Positions 35,401 to 49,651 of a DNA stretch of 64,000 nucleotides are shown piece after piece (position 1 is the stretch's first letter; the number at the start of each line of letters is the position of its first letter). The notes under the pieces were generated by a model, which searched no databases, was not told the origin of the DNA, and saw only the letters and a program-made list of their open reading frames with translations. Position numbers and translations under genes: made by a program. Source of the stretch: Eretmocerus hayati (taxonomy: Eukaryota; Arthropoda; Insecta; Hymenoptera; Aphelinidae); contig CM056742.1 of the NCBI GenBank assembly GCA_029851415.1, positions 100,112,976 to 100,176,975 of the forward strand, read 5' to 3'.

Positions 35401-37245
35401 TGATGAACGAAGGTACTCCAGGTACTTTCAATGTGGCACATTTGCGTTTACACCCCGAGAATCCATGATTTTTTGCCAATATGCGGTGATTCGTGTGACC
35501 TCTCGTCTCGAAGCTCGTTCTAGACGCTCTCAAAGTCCTGCAGGTGTATCCACGCACTTTTGGGACACGGCAAAGGATAGGTGGATGATGTACAAAGGTA
35601 GTCCAGGTACTTTCAATGTGGCACATTTGCGTTTACACCCCAAGAATTCGTGATTTTGCACCATTTCGCAGTGATTTGTGTGACCTCTCGCCTCGGAGCT
35701 CGTTCTAGACACTCTCAAAGTCCCGCAGGTGATTCCACGCACTTTTGGGACACGGCAAATGATAGGTGGATGATGGACAAAGGTAGTCCAGTTACTTTCA
35801 ATGTGGCAAGTTTGCGTTTACACCCCGAGAATTCATGATTTTATGCCAATATGCGGTGATTCGTGTGACCTCTCGTCTCGAAGCTCGTTCTAGACGCTCT
35901 CAAAGTCCCGCAGGTGTATCCCCGCACTCTTGGGACACGGCAAATGATAGGTGGATGATGGACAAAGGTAGTCCAGGTACTTTCAATGTGGCACATTTGC
36001 GTTTACACCCCAAGATTCCGTGATTTTGCACCGATTCGCAGTGATTTGTGTGACCCTTCGCCTCGAAGCTCGTTCTAGACGCTCTCAAAGTCCCGCAGGT
36101 GTATGCACGCATTTTTGGGACACGGCAAATGATAGGTGGATGATGTACAAAGGTAGTCCAGGTACTTCCAATGTGGCACATTTGCGTTTACACCCCACGA
36201 ATTTGTGATTTTGCACAAATTCGCAGTGATTTGTGTGACCTCTCGCCTCGAAGCTCGTTCTGGACACTCTCAAAGTCCCGCAGGTGTATCCACGCACTTT
36301 TGGGACACGGCAAATGATAGGTGAATGATGGACGAAGGTAGTCCAGGTACTTTCAATGTGGCACATTTGCGTTTACACCCCAAGTTTTCGTGATTTTGCA
36401 CCAATTCGCAGTGATTTGTGTGACCTCTCGCCTCGAAGCTCGTTCTAGACACTCTCAAAGTCCCGCAGGTGTGTCCACGCACTTTTGGGACACGGCAAAT
36501 GATAGGTGGGAGATGAACGAAGGTACTCCAGGTACTTTCAATGTGGCACATTTGCGTTTACACCCCGAGGATTCATGATTTTTTGCCAATATGCGGTGAT
36601 TCGTGTGACCTCTCGTCTCGAAGCTCGTTCTAGACGCTCTCAAAGTCCCGCAGGTGTATCCACGCACTTCCGGGACACGGCAAATGATAGGTGGATGATG
36701 TAGGAAGGTAGTCCAGGTACTTTCAATGTGGCACATTTGCGTTTACACCCCAAGAATTCGTGATTTTGCACCAATTCGCAGTGATTTGTGTGACCTCTCG
36801 CCTCGAAGCTCGTTCTGGACACTCTCAAAGTCCCGCAGGTGTATCCACGCACTCTTGGGACACGGCAAATGATAGGTGAATGATGGACAAAGGTAGTCCA
36901 GGTCCTTTCAATGTGGCACATTTGCGTTTACACCCCAAGAATTCGTCATTTTGCACCAATTCGCAGTGATTTGTGTGTCCTCTCGCCTCAAAGCTCGTTC
37001 GAGACACTCTCAAAGTCCCGCAGGTGTATCCACGCACTTTTAGGACACGGCAAATGATAGGTGGATGATGTACAAAGGTAGTCCAGGTACTTCCAATGTG
37101 GCACATTTGCGTTTACAGCCCGAGAATTCCTGATTTTGCACCAATTCGCAGGGATTTGTGTGACCTCTCGCCTCGAAACTCGTTCTAGACACTCTCAAAG
37201 TCCCGCAGGTGTATCCACGCACTTTTGGGACACGGCAAATGATAG
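32459..37245 (+). repeat. Satellite segmental duplication, copy 2 (partner 16545-21330)
   Basis: Same unit order as 16545-21330. A few private substitutions are visible, such as CTCGGATCG at about 32544 and CACTTTCGGG at about 34815. The 15-unit step is preserved here too (32570 to 35345), and a 1,850-bp step relates 30720 to 32570. The block is therefore nested: the step structure existed before the long-range copy was made. Confidence 0.82.
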
Positions 37246-40200
37246 GTGGATGATGTACAAAGGTAGACCAGGTACTTTCAATGTGGCACATTTGCGTTTA
37301 CACCCCACGAATTTGTGATTTTGCACAAATTCGCAGTGATTTGTGTGACCTCTCGCCTCGAAGCTCGTTCTGGACACTCTCAAAGTCCCGCAGGTGTATC
37401 CACGCACTTTTGGGACACGGCAAATGATAGGTGAATGATGGACGAAGGTATTCGAGGTACTTTCAATGTGGCACATTTGCGTTTACACCCCAAGTTTTCG
37501 TGATTTTGCACCAATTCGCAGTGATTTGTGTGACCTCTCGCCTCGAAGCTCGTTCTAGACACTCTCAAAGTCCCGCAGGTGTGTCCACGCACTTTTGGGA
37601 CACGGCAAATGATAGGTGGGAGATGAACAAAGGTACTCCAGGTACTTTCAATGTGGCACATTTGCGTTTACACCCCAAGAATTCGTGATTTTGCACCATT
37701 TCGCAGTGATTTGTGTGACCTCTCGCCTCGAAGCTCGTTCTGGACACTCTCAAAGTCCCGCAGGTGTATCCACGCACTTTTGGGACACGGCAAATGATAG
37801 GTGAATGATGGACAAAGGTAGTCCAGGTACTTCCAATGTGGCACATTTGCGTTTACACCCCAAGAATTCGTGATTTTGCACCAATTCGCAGTGATTTGTG
37901 TGACCTCTCGCCTCGAAGCTCGTTGTAGACACTCTCAAAGTCCCGCAGGTGTATCCCCGCACTCTTGGGACACGGCAAATGATAGGTGGATGATGGACAG
38001 AGGTAGTCCAGGTACTTTCAATGTGGCACATTTGCGTTTACACCCCGAGATTCCGTGATTTTGCACCAATTCGCAGTGATTTGTGTGACCCTTCGCCTCG
38101 AAGCTCGTTCTAGACGCTCTCAAAGTCCCGCAGGTGTATGCACGCACTTTTGGGACACGGCAAATGATAGGTGGATGATGGACAAAGGTAGTCCAGGTAC
38201 TTTCAATGTGGCACATTTGCGTTTACATCCCAAGATTTCGTGATTTTGCACCAATTCGCAATGATTTGTGTGACCTCTCGCGTCGAAGCTCAATCTAGAC
38301 GCTTTCAAAGTCCCGCAGGTGTATGCACGCACTTTTGGGACACGGCAAATGATAGCTGGATGATGGACAAAGGTAGTCCAGGTACTTTCAATGTGGCACG
38401 TTTGCGTTTACACCCCGAGAATTCATGATTTTATGCGAATATGCGGTGATTCGTGTGACCTCTCGTCTCGAAGCTCGTTCTAGACGCTTTCAAAGTCCCG
38501 CAGGTGTATCCACGCACTTTAGGGGAACGGCCCAATGATAGGTGGATGATGTACAAAGGTAGTCCAGGTACTTTCAATGTGGCACATTTGCGTTTACACC
38601 CCAAGAATTCGTGATTTTGCACCAATTCGCAGTGATTTGTGTGACCTCTTGCCTCGAAGCTCGTTCTGGACACTCTCAAAGTCCCGCAGGTGTATCCACG
38701 CACTTTTGGGACACGGCAAATGATAGGTGGATGATGGACAAAGGTAGTCCAGGTACTTTCAATGTGGCACATTTGCGTTTACACCCCAAGAAATCGTGAT
38801 TTTGCACCAATTCGCAGTGATTTGTGTGACCTCTCGCCTCGAAGCTCGTTCTAGACGCTCTCAAAGTCCCGCAGGTGTACCCACGCACTTTCGGGACACG
38901 GCAAATGATAGGTGGATGATGTACAAAGGTAGTCCAGGTACTTCCAATGTGGCACATTTGCGTTTACACCCCACGAATTTGTGATTTTGCACAAATTCGC
39001 AGTGATTTGTGTGACCTCTCGCCTCGAAGCTCGTTCTGGACACTCTCAAAGTCCCGCAGGTGTATCCACGCACTTTTGGGACACGGCAAATGATAGGTGA
39101 ATGATGGACGAAGGTAGTCCAGGTACTTTCAATGTGGCACATTTGCGTTTACACCCCAAGTTTTCGTGATTTTGCACCAATTCGCAGTGATTTGTGTGAC
39201 CTCTCGCCTCGAAACTCGTTCTAGACACTCTCAAAGTCCCGCAGGTGTGTCCACGCACTTTTGGGGCACGGCAAATGATAGGTGGGAGATGAACAAAGGT
39301 ACTCCAGGTACTTTCAATGTGGCACATTTGCGTTTACACCCCGAGGATTCATGATTTTTTGCCAATATTCGGTGATTCGTGTGACCTCTCGTCTCGAAGC
39401 TCGTTCTAGACGCTCTCAAAGTCCCGCAGGTGTATCCACGCACTTTTGGGACACGGCAAATGATAGGTGGATGATGTACAAAGGTAGTCCAGGTACTTTC
39501 AATGTGGCACATTTGCGTTTACACCCCAAGAATTCGTGATTTTGCCCCAATTCGCAGTGATTTGTGTGACCTCTCGCCTCGAAGCTCGTTGTAGACACTC
39601 TCAAAGTCCCGCAGGTGTATCCCCGCACTCTTGGGACACGGCAAATGATAGGTGGATGATGGACAAAGGTAGTCCAGGTACTTTCAATGTGGCACATTTG
39701 CGTTTACACCCCAAGATTCCGTGATTTTGCACCAATTCGCAGTGATTTGTGTGACCCTTCGCCTCGAAGCTCGTTCTAGACGCTCTCAAAGTCCCGCAGG
39801 TGTATGCACGCACTTTTGGGACACGGCAAATGATAGGTGGATGATGGACAAAGGTAGTCCAGGTACTTTCAATGTGGCACATTTGCGTTTACATCCCAAG
39901 ATTTCGTGATTTTGCACCAATTCGCAATGATTTGTGTGACCTCTCGCGTCGAAGCTCAATCTAGACGCTCTCAAAGTCCCGCAGGTGTATGCACGCACTT
40001 TTGGGACACGGCAAATGATAGCTGGATGATGGACAAAGGTAGTCCAGGTACTTTCGATGTGGCACGTTTGCGTTTACACCCCGAGAATTCATGATTTTAT
40101 GCGAATATGCGGTGATTCGTGTGACCTCTCGTCTCGAAGCTCGTTCTAGACGCTTTCAAAGTCCCGCAGGTGTATCCACGCACTTTAGGGGAACGGCCCA

Positions 40201-42192
40201 ATGATAGGTGGATGATGTACAAAGGTAGTCCAGGTACTTTCAATGTGGCACATTTGCGTTTACACCCAAAGAATTCGTGATTTTGCACCAATTCGCAGTG
40301 ATTCGTGTGACCTCTCGTCTCGAAGCTCGTTCTAGACGCTCTCAAAGTCCCGCAGGTGTATCCACGCACTTCCGGGACACGGCAAATGATAGGTGGATGA
40401 TGTACGAAGGTAGTCCAGGTACTTTCAATGTGGCACATTTGCGTTTACACCCCAAGAATTCGTGATTTTGCACCATTTCGCAGTGATTTGTGTGACCTCT
40501 CGCCTCGAAGCTCGTTCTGGACACTCTCAAAGTCCCGCAGGTGTATCCACGCACTTTTGGGACACGGCAAATGATAGGTGAATGATGGACAAAGGTAGTC
40601 CAGGTACTTCCAATGTGGCACATTTGCGTTTACACCCCAAGAATTCGTGATTTTGCACCAATTCGCAGTGATTTGTGTGACCTCTCGCCTCGAAGCTCGT
40701 TCGAGACACTCTCAAAGTCTCGCAGGTGTATCCACGCACTTTTAGGACACGGCAAATGATAGGTGAATGATGTCCAAAGGTAGTCCAGGTACTTTCAATG
40801 AGGCACATTTGCGTTTCCACCCCGAGAATTCCTGATTTTGCACCAATTCGCAGGGATTTGTGTGACCTCTCGCCTCGGAGCTCGTTCTAGACACTCTCAA
40901 AGTCCCGCAGGTGTATCCACGCACTTTTGGGACACGGCAAATGATAGGTGGATGATGGACAAAGGTACTCCAGGTACTTTCAATGTGGCACATTTGCGTT
41001 TACACCCCAAGAATTCGTGATTTTGCACCAATTCGCAGTGATTTGTGTGACCTCTCGCCTCGAAGCTCGTTCAAGACGCTCTCAAAGTCCCGCAGGTGTA
41101 TCCACGCACTTTTGGGACACGGCAAATGATAGGATAATGATGTACACAGGTAGTCGAGGTACTTTCAATGTGGCACATTTGCGTTTACCCCCCAAGAATT
41201 CGTGATTTTGCACCAATTCGCAGTGATTTGTGTGACCTCTCGCCTCGAAGCTCGTTCTGGACACTCTCAAAGTCCCGCAGGTGTATCCCCGCACTCTTGG
41301 GACACGGCAAATGATAGGTGGATGATGGACAAAGGTAGTCCAGGTACTTTCAATGTGGCACATTTGCGTTTACACCCCAAGATTCCGTGATTTTGCACCA
41401 ATTCGCAGTGATTTGTGTGACCCTTCGCCTCGAAGCTCGTTCTAGACGCTCTCAAAGTCCCGCAGGTGTATGCACGCACTTTTGGGACACGGCAAATGAT
41501 AGGTGGATGATGGACAAAGGTAGTCCAGGTACTTTCAATGTGGCACATTTGCGTTTACATCCCAAGATTTCACGATTTTGCACCAATTCGCAATGATTTG
41601 TGTGACCTCTCGCGTCGAAGCTCAATCTAGACGCTTTCAAAGTCCCGCAGGTGTATGCACGCACTTTTGGGACACGGCAAATGATAGCTGGATGATGGAC
41701 AAAGGTAGTCCAGGTACTTTCAATGTGGCACGTTTGCGTTGACACCCCGAGAATTCATGATTTTATGCGAATATGCGGTGATTCGTGTGACCTCTCGTCT
41801 CGAAGCTCGTTCTAGACGCTTTCAAAGTCCCGCAGGTGTATCCACGCACTTTAGGGGAACGGCCCAATGATAGGTGGATGATGTACAAAGGTAGTCCAGG
41901 TACTTTCAATGTGGCACATTTGCGTTTACACCCCAAGAATTCGTGATTTTGCACCAATTCGCAGTGGTTTGTGTGACCTCTTGCCTCGAAGCTCGTTCTG
42001 GACACTCTCAAAGTCCCGCAGGTGTATCCACGCACTTTTGGGACACGGCAAATGATAGGTGGATGATGGACAAAGGTAGTCCAGGTACTTTCAATGTGGC
42101 ACATTTGCGTTTACACCCCAAGAAATCGTGATTTTGCACCAATTCGCAGTGATTTGTGTGACCTCTTGCCTCGAAGCTCGTTCTAGACGCTC

Positions 42193-45100
42193 TCAAAGTC
42201 CCGCAGGTGTACCCACGCACTTTTGGGACACGGCAAATGATAGGTGGATGATGTACAAAGGTAGTCCAGGTACTTCCAATGTGGCACATTTGCGTTTACA
42301 CCCCACGAATTTGTGATTTTGCACAAATTCGCAGTGATTTGTGTGACCTCTCGCCTCGAAGCTCGTTCTGGACACTCTCAAAGTCCCGCAGGTGTATCCA
42401 CGCACTTTTGGGACACGGCAAATGATAGGTGAATGATGGACGAAGGTAGTCCAGGTACTTTCAATGTGGCACATTTGCGTTTACACCCCCAAGTTTTCGT
42501 GATTTTGCACCAATTCGCAGTGATTTGTGTGACCTCTCGCCTCGAAGCTCGTTCTAGACACTCTCAAAGTCCCGCAGGTGTGTCCACGCACTTTTGGGGC
42601 ACGGCAAATGATAGGTGGGAGATGAACAAAGGTACTCCAGGTACTTTCAATGTGGCACATTTGCGTTTACACCCCGAGGATTCATGATTTTTTGCCAATA
42701 TGCGGTGATTCGTGTGACCTCTCGTCTCGAAGCTCGTTCTAGACGCTCTCAAAGTCCCGCAGGTGTATCCACGCACTTTCGGGACACGGCAAATGATAGG
42801 TGGATGATGTACAAAGATAGTCCACGTACTTTCAATGTGGCACATTTGCGTTTACACCCCAAGAATTCGTGATTTTGCCCCAATTCGCAGTGATTTGTGT
42901 GACCTCTCGCCTCGAAGCTCGTTGTAGACACTCTGAAAGTCCCGCAGGTGTATCCCCGCACTCTTGGGACACGGCAAATGATAGGTGGATGATGGACAAA
43001 GGTAGTCCAGGTACTTTCAATGTGGCACATTTGCGTTTACACCCCAAGATTCCGTGATTTTGCACCAATTCGCAGTGATTTGTGTGACCCTTCGCCTCGA
43101 AGCTCGTTCTAGACGCTCTCAAAGTCCCGCAGGTGTATGCACGCACTTTTGGGACACGGCAAATGATAGGTGGATGATGGACAAAGGTAGTCCAGGTACT
43201 TTCAATGTGGCACATTTGCGTTTACACCCCAAGATTTCGTGATTTTGCACCAATTCGCAATGATTTGTGTGACCTCTCGCGTCGAAAGTCAATCTAGACG
43301 CTCTCAAAGTCCCGCAGGTGTATGCACGCACTTTTGGGACACGGCAAATGATAGCTGGATGATGGACAAAGGTAGTCCAGGTACTTTCAATGTGGCACGT
43401 TTGCGTTTACACCCCGAGAATTCATGATTTTATGCGAATATGCGGTGATTCGTGTGACCTCTCGTCTCGAAGCTCGTTCTAGACGCTTTCAAAGTCCCGC
43501 AGGTGTATCCACGCACTTTAGGGGAACGGCCCAATGATAGGTGGATGATGTACAAAGGTAGTCCAGGTACTTTCAATGTGGCACATTTGCGTTTACACCC
43601 AAAGAATTCGTGATTTTGCACCAATTCGCAGTGATTTGTGTGACCTCTTGCCTCGAAGCTCGTTCTGGACACTCTCAAAGTCCCGCAGGTCTATCCACGC
43701 ACTTTTGGGACACGGCAAATGATAGGTGGATGATGGACAAAGGTAGTCCAGGTACTTTCAATGTGGCACATTTGCGTTTACACCCCAAGAAATCGTGATT
43801 TTGCACCAATTCGCAGTGATTTGTGTGACCTCTCGCCTCGAAGCTCGTTCTAGACGCTCTCAAAGTCCCGCAGGTGTATCCACGCACTTTTGGGACACGG
43901 CAAATGATAGGTGAATGATGGACGAAGGTAGTCCAGGTACTTTCAATGTGGCACATTTGCGTTTACACCCCAAGTTTTCGTGATTTTGCACCAATTCGCA
44001 GTGATTTGTGTGACCTCTCGCCTCGAAGCTCGTTCTAGACACTCTCAAAGTCCCGCAGGTGTGTCCACGCACTTTTGGGACACGGCAAATGATAGGTGAG
44101 AGATGAACAAAGGTACTCCAGGTACTTTCAATGTGGCACATTTGCGTTTACACCCCGAGGATTCATGATTTTTTACCAATATGCGGTGATTCGTGTGACC
44201 TCTCGTCTCGAAGCTCGTTCTAGACGCTCTCAAAGTCCCGCAGGTGTATCCACGCACTTCCGGGACACGGCAAATGATAGGTGGATGATGTACGAAGGTA
44301 GTCCAGGTACTTTCAATGTGGCACATTTGCGTTTACACCCCAAGAATTCGTGATTTTGCACCATTTCGCAGTGATTTGTGTGACCTCTCGCCTCGAAGCT
44401 CGTTCTGGACACTCTCAAAGTCCCGCAGGTGTATCCACGCACTTTTGGGACACGGCAAATGATAGGTGAATGATGGACAAAGGTAGTCCAGGTACTTCCA
44501 ATGTGGCACATTTGCGTTTACACCCCACGAATTTGTGATTTTGCACAAATTCGCAGTGATTTGTGTGACCTCTCGCCTCGAAGCTCGTTCTGGACACTCT
44601 CAAAGTCCCGCAGGTGTATCCACGCACTTTTGGGACAAGGCAAATGATAGGTGGATGATGGACAAAGGTAGTCCAGGTACTTTCAATGTGGCACATTTGC
44701 GTTTACACCCCAAGAAATCGTGATTTTGCACCAATTCGCAGTGATTTGTGTGACCTCTCGCCTCGAAGCTCGTTCTAGACGCTCTCAAAGTCCCGCAGGT
44801 GTATCCACGCACTTTTGGGACACGGCAAATGATAGGTGGATGATGGACAAAGGTAGTCCAGGTACTTTCAATGTGGCACATTTGCGTTTACACCCCAAGA
44901 AATCGTGATTTTGCACCAATTCGCAGTGATTTGTGTGACCTCTCGCCTCGAAGCTCGTTCTAGACGCTCTCAAAGTCCCGCAGGTGTACCCACGCACTTT
45001 TGGGACACGGCAAATGATAGGTGGATGATGTACAAAGGTAGTCCAGGTACTTCCAATGTGGCACATTTGCGTTTACACCCCACGAATTTGTGATTTTGCA

Positions 45101-47280
45101 CAAATTCGCAGTGATTTGTGTGACCTCTCGCCTCGAAGCTCGTTCTGGACACTCTCAAAGTCCCGCAGGTGTATCCACGCACTTTTGGGACACGGCAAAT
45201 GATAGGTGAATGATGGACGAAGGTAGTCCAGGTACTTTCAATGTGGCACATTTGCGTTTACACCCCAAGTGTTCGTGATTTTGCACCAATTCGCAGTGAT
45301 TTGTGTGACCTCTCGCCTCGAAGCTCGTTCTAGACACTCTCAAAGTCCCGCAGGTGTGTCCACGCACTTTTGGGGCACGGCAAATGATAGGTGGGAGATG
45401 AACAAAGGTACTCCAGGTACTTTCAATGTGGCACATTCGCGTTTACACCCCGAGGATTCATGATTTTTTGCCAATATGCGGTGATTCGTGTGACCTCTCG
45501 TCTCGAAGCTCGTTCTAGACGCTCTCAAAGTCCCGCAGGTGTATCCACGCACTTTTGGGACACGGCAAATGATAGGTGGATGATGTACAAAGGTAGTCCA
45601 CGTACTTTCAATGTGGCACATTTGCGTTTACACCCCAAGAATTCGTGATTTTGCCCCAATTCGCAGTTATTTGTGTGACCTCTCGCCTCGAAGCTCGTTG
45701 TAGACACTCTCAAAGTCCCGCAGGTGTATCCCCGCACTCTTGGGACACGGCAAATGATAGGTGGATGATGGACAAAGGTAGTCCAGGTACTTTCAATGTG
45801 GCACATTTGCGTTTACACCCCAAGATTCCGTGATTTTGCACCAATTCGCAGTGATTTGTGTGACCCTTCGCCTCGAAGCTCGTTCTAGACGCTCTCAAAG
45901 TCCCGCAGGTGTATGCACGCACTTTTGGGACACGGCAAATGATAGGTGGATGATGGACAAAGGTAGTCCAGGTACTTTCAATGTGGCACATTTGCGTTTA
46001 CACCCCAAGATTTCGTGATTTTGCACCAATTAGCAATGATTTGTGTGACCTCTCGCGTCGAAGCTCAATCTAGACGCTCTCAAAGTCCCGCAGGTGTATG
46101 CACGCACTTTTGGGACACGGCAAATGATAGCTGGATGATGGACAAAGGTAGTCCAGGTACTTTCAATGTGGCACGTTTGCGTTTACACCCCGAGAATTCA
46201 TGATTTTATGCGAATATGCGGTGATTCGTGTGACCTCTCGTCTCGAAGCTCGTTCTAGACGCTTTCAAAGTCCCGCAGGTGTATCCACGCACTTTAGGGG
46301 AACGGCCCAATGCTAGGTGGATGATGTACAAAGGTAGTCCAGGTACTTTCAATGTGGCACATTTGCGTTTAAACCCAAAGAATTCGTGATTTTGCACCAA
46401 TTCGCAGTGATTTGTGTGACCTCTTGCCTCGAAGCTCGTTCTGGACACTCTCAAAGTCCCGCAGGTCTATCCACGCACTTTTGGGACACGGCAAATGATA
46501 GGTGGATGATGGACAAAGGTAGTCCAGGTACTTTCAATGTGGCACATTTGCGTTTACACCCCAAGAAATCGTGATTTTGCACCAATTCGCAGTGATTTGT
46601 GTGACCTCTCGCCTCGAAGCTCGTTCTAGACGCTCTCAAAGTCCCGCAGGTGTATCCACGCACTTTTGGGACACGGCAAATGATAGGTGAATGATGGACG
46701 AAGGTAGTCCAGGTACTTTCAATGTGGCACATTTGCGTTTACACCCCAAGTTTTCGTGATTTTGCACCAATTCGCAGTGATTTGTGTGACCTCTCGCCTC
46801 GAAGCTCGTTCTAGACACTCTCAAAGTCCCGCAGGTGCGTCCACGCACTTTTGGGACACGGCAAATGATAGGTGAGAGATGAACAAAGGTACTCCAGGTA
46901 CTTTCAATGTGGCACATTTGCGTTTACACCCCGAGGATTCATGATTTTTTACCAATATGCGGTGATTCGTGTGACCTCTCGTCTCGAAGCTCGTTCTAGA
47001 CGCTCTCAAAGTCCCGCAGGTGTATCCACGCACTTCCGGGACACGGCAAATGATAGGTGGATGATGTACGAAGGTAGTCCAGGTACTTTCAATGTGGCAC
47101 ATTTGCGTTTACACCCCAAGAATTCGTGATTTTGCACCATTTCGCAGTGATTTGTGTGACCTCTCGCCTCGAAGCTCGTTCTGGACACTCTCAAAGTCCC
47201 GCAGGTGTATCCACGCACTTTTGGGACACGGCAAATGATAGGTGAATGATGGACAAAGGTAGTCCAGGTACTTCCAATGT
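42193..47280 (+). repeat. Satellite block: 15-monomer tandem step
   Basis: Units at about 42193-44500 recur at about 44970-47280 with an offset of 2,776-2,777 bp. Shared marks include CACCCAAAGAATTCG (43597) and its AAACCCAAAG derivative (46371), CAGGTCTATCC (43686 and 46462), GGTGAGAGATG (44095 and 46871) and the AGGGGAACGG 186-bp unit. The one-base fluctuation comes from an extra C at about 42485-42490 in the first copy. Confidence 0.78.
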
Positions 47281-49651
47281 GGCACATTTGCGTTTACACC
47301 CCAAGAATTCGTGATTTTGCACCAATTCGCAGTGATTTGTGTGACCTCTCGCCTCGAAGCTCGTTCGAGACACTCTCAAAGTCTCGCAGGTGTATCCACG
47401 CACTTTTAGGACACGGCAAATGATAGGTGGATGATGTCCAAAGGTAGTCCAGGTACTTTCAATGTGGCACATTTGCGTTTCCACCCCGAGAATTCCTGAT
47501 TTTGCACCAATTCGCAGGGATTTGTGTGACCTCTCGCCTCGGAGCTCGTTCTAGACACTCTCAAAGTCCCGCAGGTGTATCCACGCACTTTTGGGACACG
47601 GCAAATGATAGGTGGATGATGGACAAAGGTACTCCAGGTACTTTCAATGTGGCACATTTGCGTTTACACCCCAAGAATTCGTGATTTTGCACCAATTCGC
47701 AGTGATTTGTGTGACCTCTCGCCTCGAAGCTCGTTCAAGACGCTCTCAAAGTCCCGCAGGTGTATCCACGCACTTTTGGGACACGGCAAATGATAGGATA
47801 ATGATGTACACAGGTAGTCGAGGTACTTTCAATGTGGCACATTTGCGTTTACCCCCCAAGAATTCGTGATTTTGCACCAATTCGCAGTGATTTGTGTGAC
47901 CTCTCGCCTCGAAGCTCGTTCTGGACACTCTCAAAGTCCCGCAGGTGTATCCACGCACTTTTGAGACATGGCAAATGATAGGTGGATGATGGACGAAGGT
48001 AGTCCAGGTACTCTCAATGTGGCACATTTGCGTTTACACCCCAAGATTCCGTGATTTTGCACCAATTCGCAGTGATTTGTGTGACCTCTCGCCTCGAAGC
48101 TCGTTCTAGACGCTCTCAAAGTCCCGCAGGTGTATCCACGCACTTTTGGGACACGGCAAATGATAGATAGATGATGTACAGAGATAGTCCAGGTACTTTC
48201 AATGTGGCACATTGGCGTTTACACCCCAAGAATTCGTGATTTTGCCCCAATTCGCAGTGATTTGTGTGACCTCTCGCCTCGAAGCTCGTTGTAGACACTC
48301 TCAAAGTCCCGCAGGTGTATCCCCGCACTCTTGGGACACGGCAAATGATAGGTGGATGATGGACAAAGGTAGTCCAGGTACTTTCAATGTGGCACATTTG
48401 CGTTTACACCCCAAGATTCTGAGATTTTGCACCAATTCGCAGTGATTTGTGTGACCCTTCGCCTCGAAGCTCGTTCTAGACGCTCTCAAAGTCCTGCAGG
48501 TGTATGCACGCACTTTTGGGACACGGCAAATGATAGATGGATGATGTACAGAGATAGTCCAGGTACTTTCAATGTGGCACATTGGCGTTTACACCCCAAG
48601 AATTCGTGATTTTGCCCCAATTCGCAGTGATTTGTGTGACCTCTCGCCTCGAAGCTCGTTGTAGACACTCTCAAAGTCCCGCAGGTGTATCCCCGCACTC
48701 TTGGGACACGGCAAATGATAGGTGGATGATGTCCAAAGGTAGTCCAGGTACTTTCAATGTGGCACATTTGCGTTTCCACCCCGAGAATTCCTGATTTTAA
48801 ACCAATTCGCAGGGATTTGTGTGACCTCTCGCCTCGGAGCTCGTTCTAGACACTCTCAAAGTCCCGCAGGTGTATCCACGCACTTTTGGGACACGGCAAA
48901 TGATAGGTGGATGATGGACAAAGGTACTCCAGGTATTTTCAATGTGGCACATTTGCGTTTACACCCCAAGAATTCGTGATTTTGCACCAATTCGCAGTGA
49001 TTTGTGTGACCTCTCGCCTCGAAGCTCGTTCAAGACGCTCTCAAAGTCCCGCAGGTGTATCCACGCACTTTTGGGACACGGCAAATGATAGGATAATGAT
49101 GTACACAGGTAGTCGAGGTACTTTCAATGTGGCACATTTGCGTTTACCCCCCAAGAATTCGTGATTTTGCACCAATTCGCAGTGATTTGTGTGACCTCTC
49201 GCCTCGAAGCTCGTTCTGGACACTCTCAAAGTCCCGCAGGTGTATGCACGCACCTTTGGGACACGGCAAATATAGCTGGATGATGGACAAAGGTAGTCCA
49301 GGTACTTTCAATGTGGCACGTTTGCGTTTACACCCCGAGAATTCATGATTTTATGCCAATATGCCGTGATTCGTGTGACCTCTCGTCTCGAAGCTCGTTC
49401 TAGATGCTCTCAAAGTCCCGCAGGTGTATCCACGCACTTCAGGGGAACGGCCCAATGATAGGTAGATGATGTACAAAGGTAGTCCAGGTACTTTCAATGT
49501 GGCACATTTGCGTTTACACCCCAAGAATTCGTGATTTTGCACCATTTCGCAGTGATTTGTGTGACCTCTCGCCTCGGAGCTCGTTCTAGACACTCTCAAA
49601 GTCCCGCAGGTGTATCCCCGCACTCTTGGGACACGGCAAATGATAGGCGGA
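44471..49651 (+). repeat. 28-monomer higher-order repeat, copy A
   Basis: A block of 5,181 bp followed immediately by a near-identical copy (49652 to about 54856). The length is 28 x 185 + 1, explained by two 186-bp units (near 46300 and 49440) and one 184-bp unit (near 49270). Rare marks present in both copies at the same offset include AAGTGTTCG (45267 and 50448), TTAGCAATG (46029 and 51210), CACATTCGCG (45432 and 50613), GATTCTGAGATTTTG (48415 and 53596) and TTTTAAACCAATT (48795 and 53976). I saw no internal difference in the stretches I compared. Confidence 0.9.
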
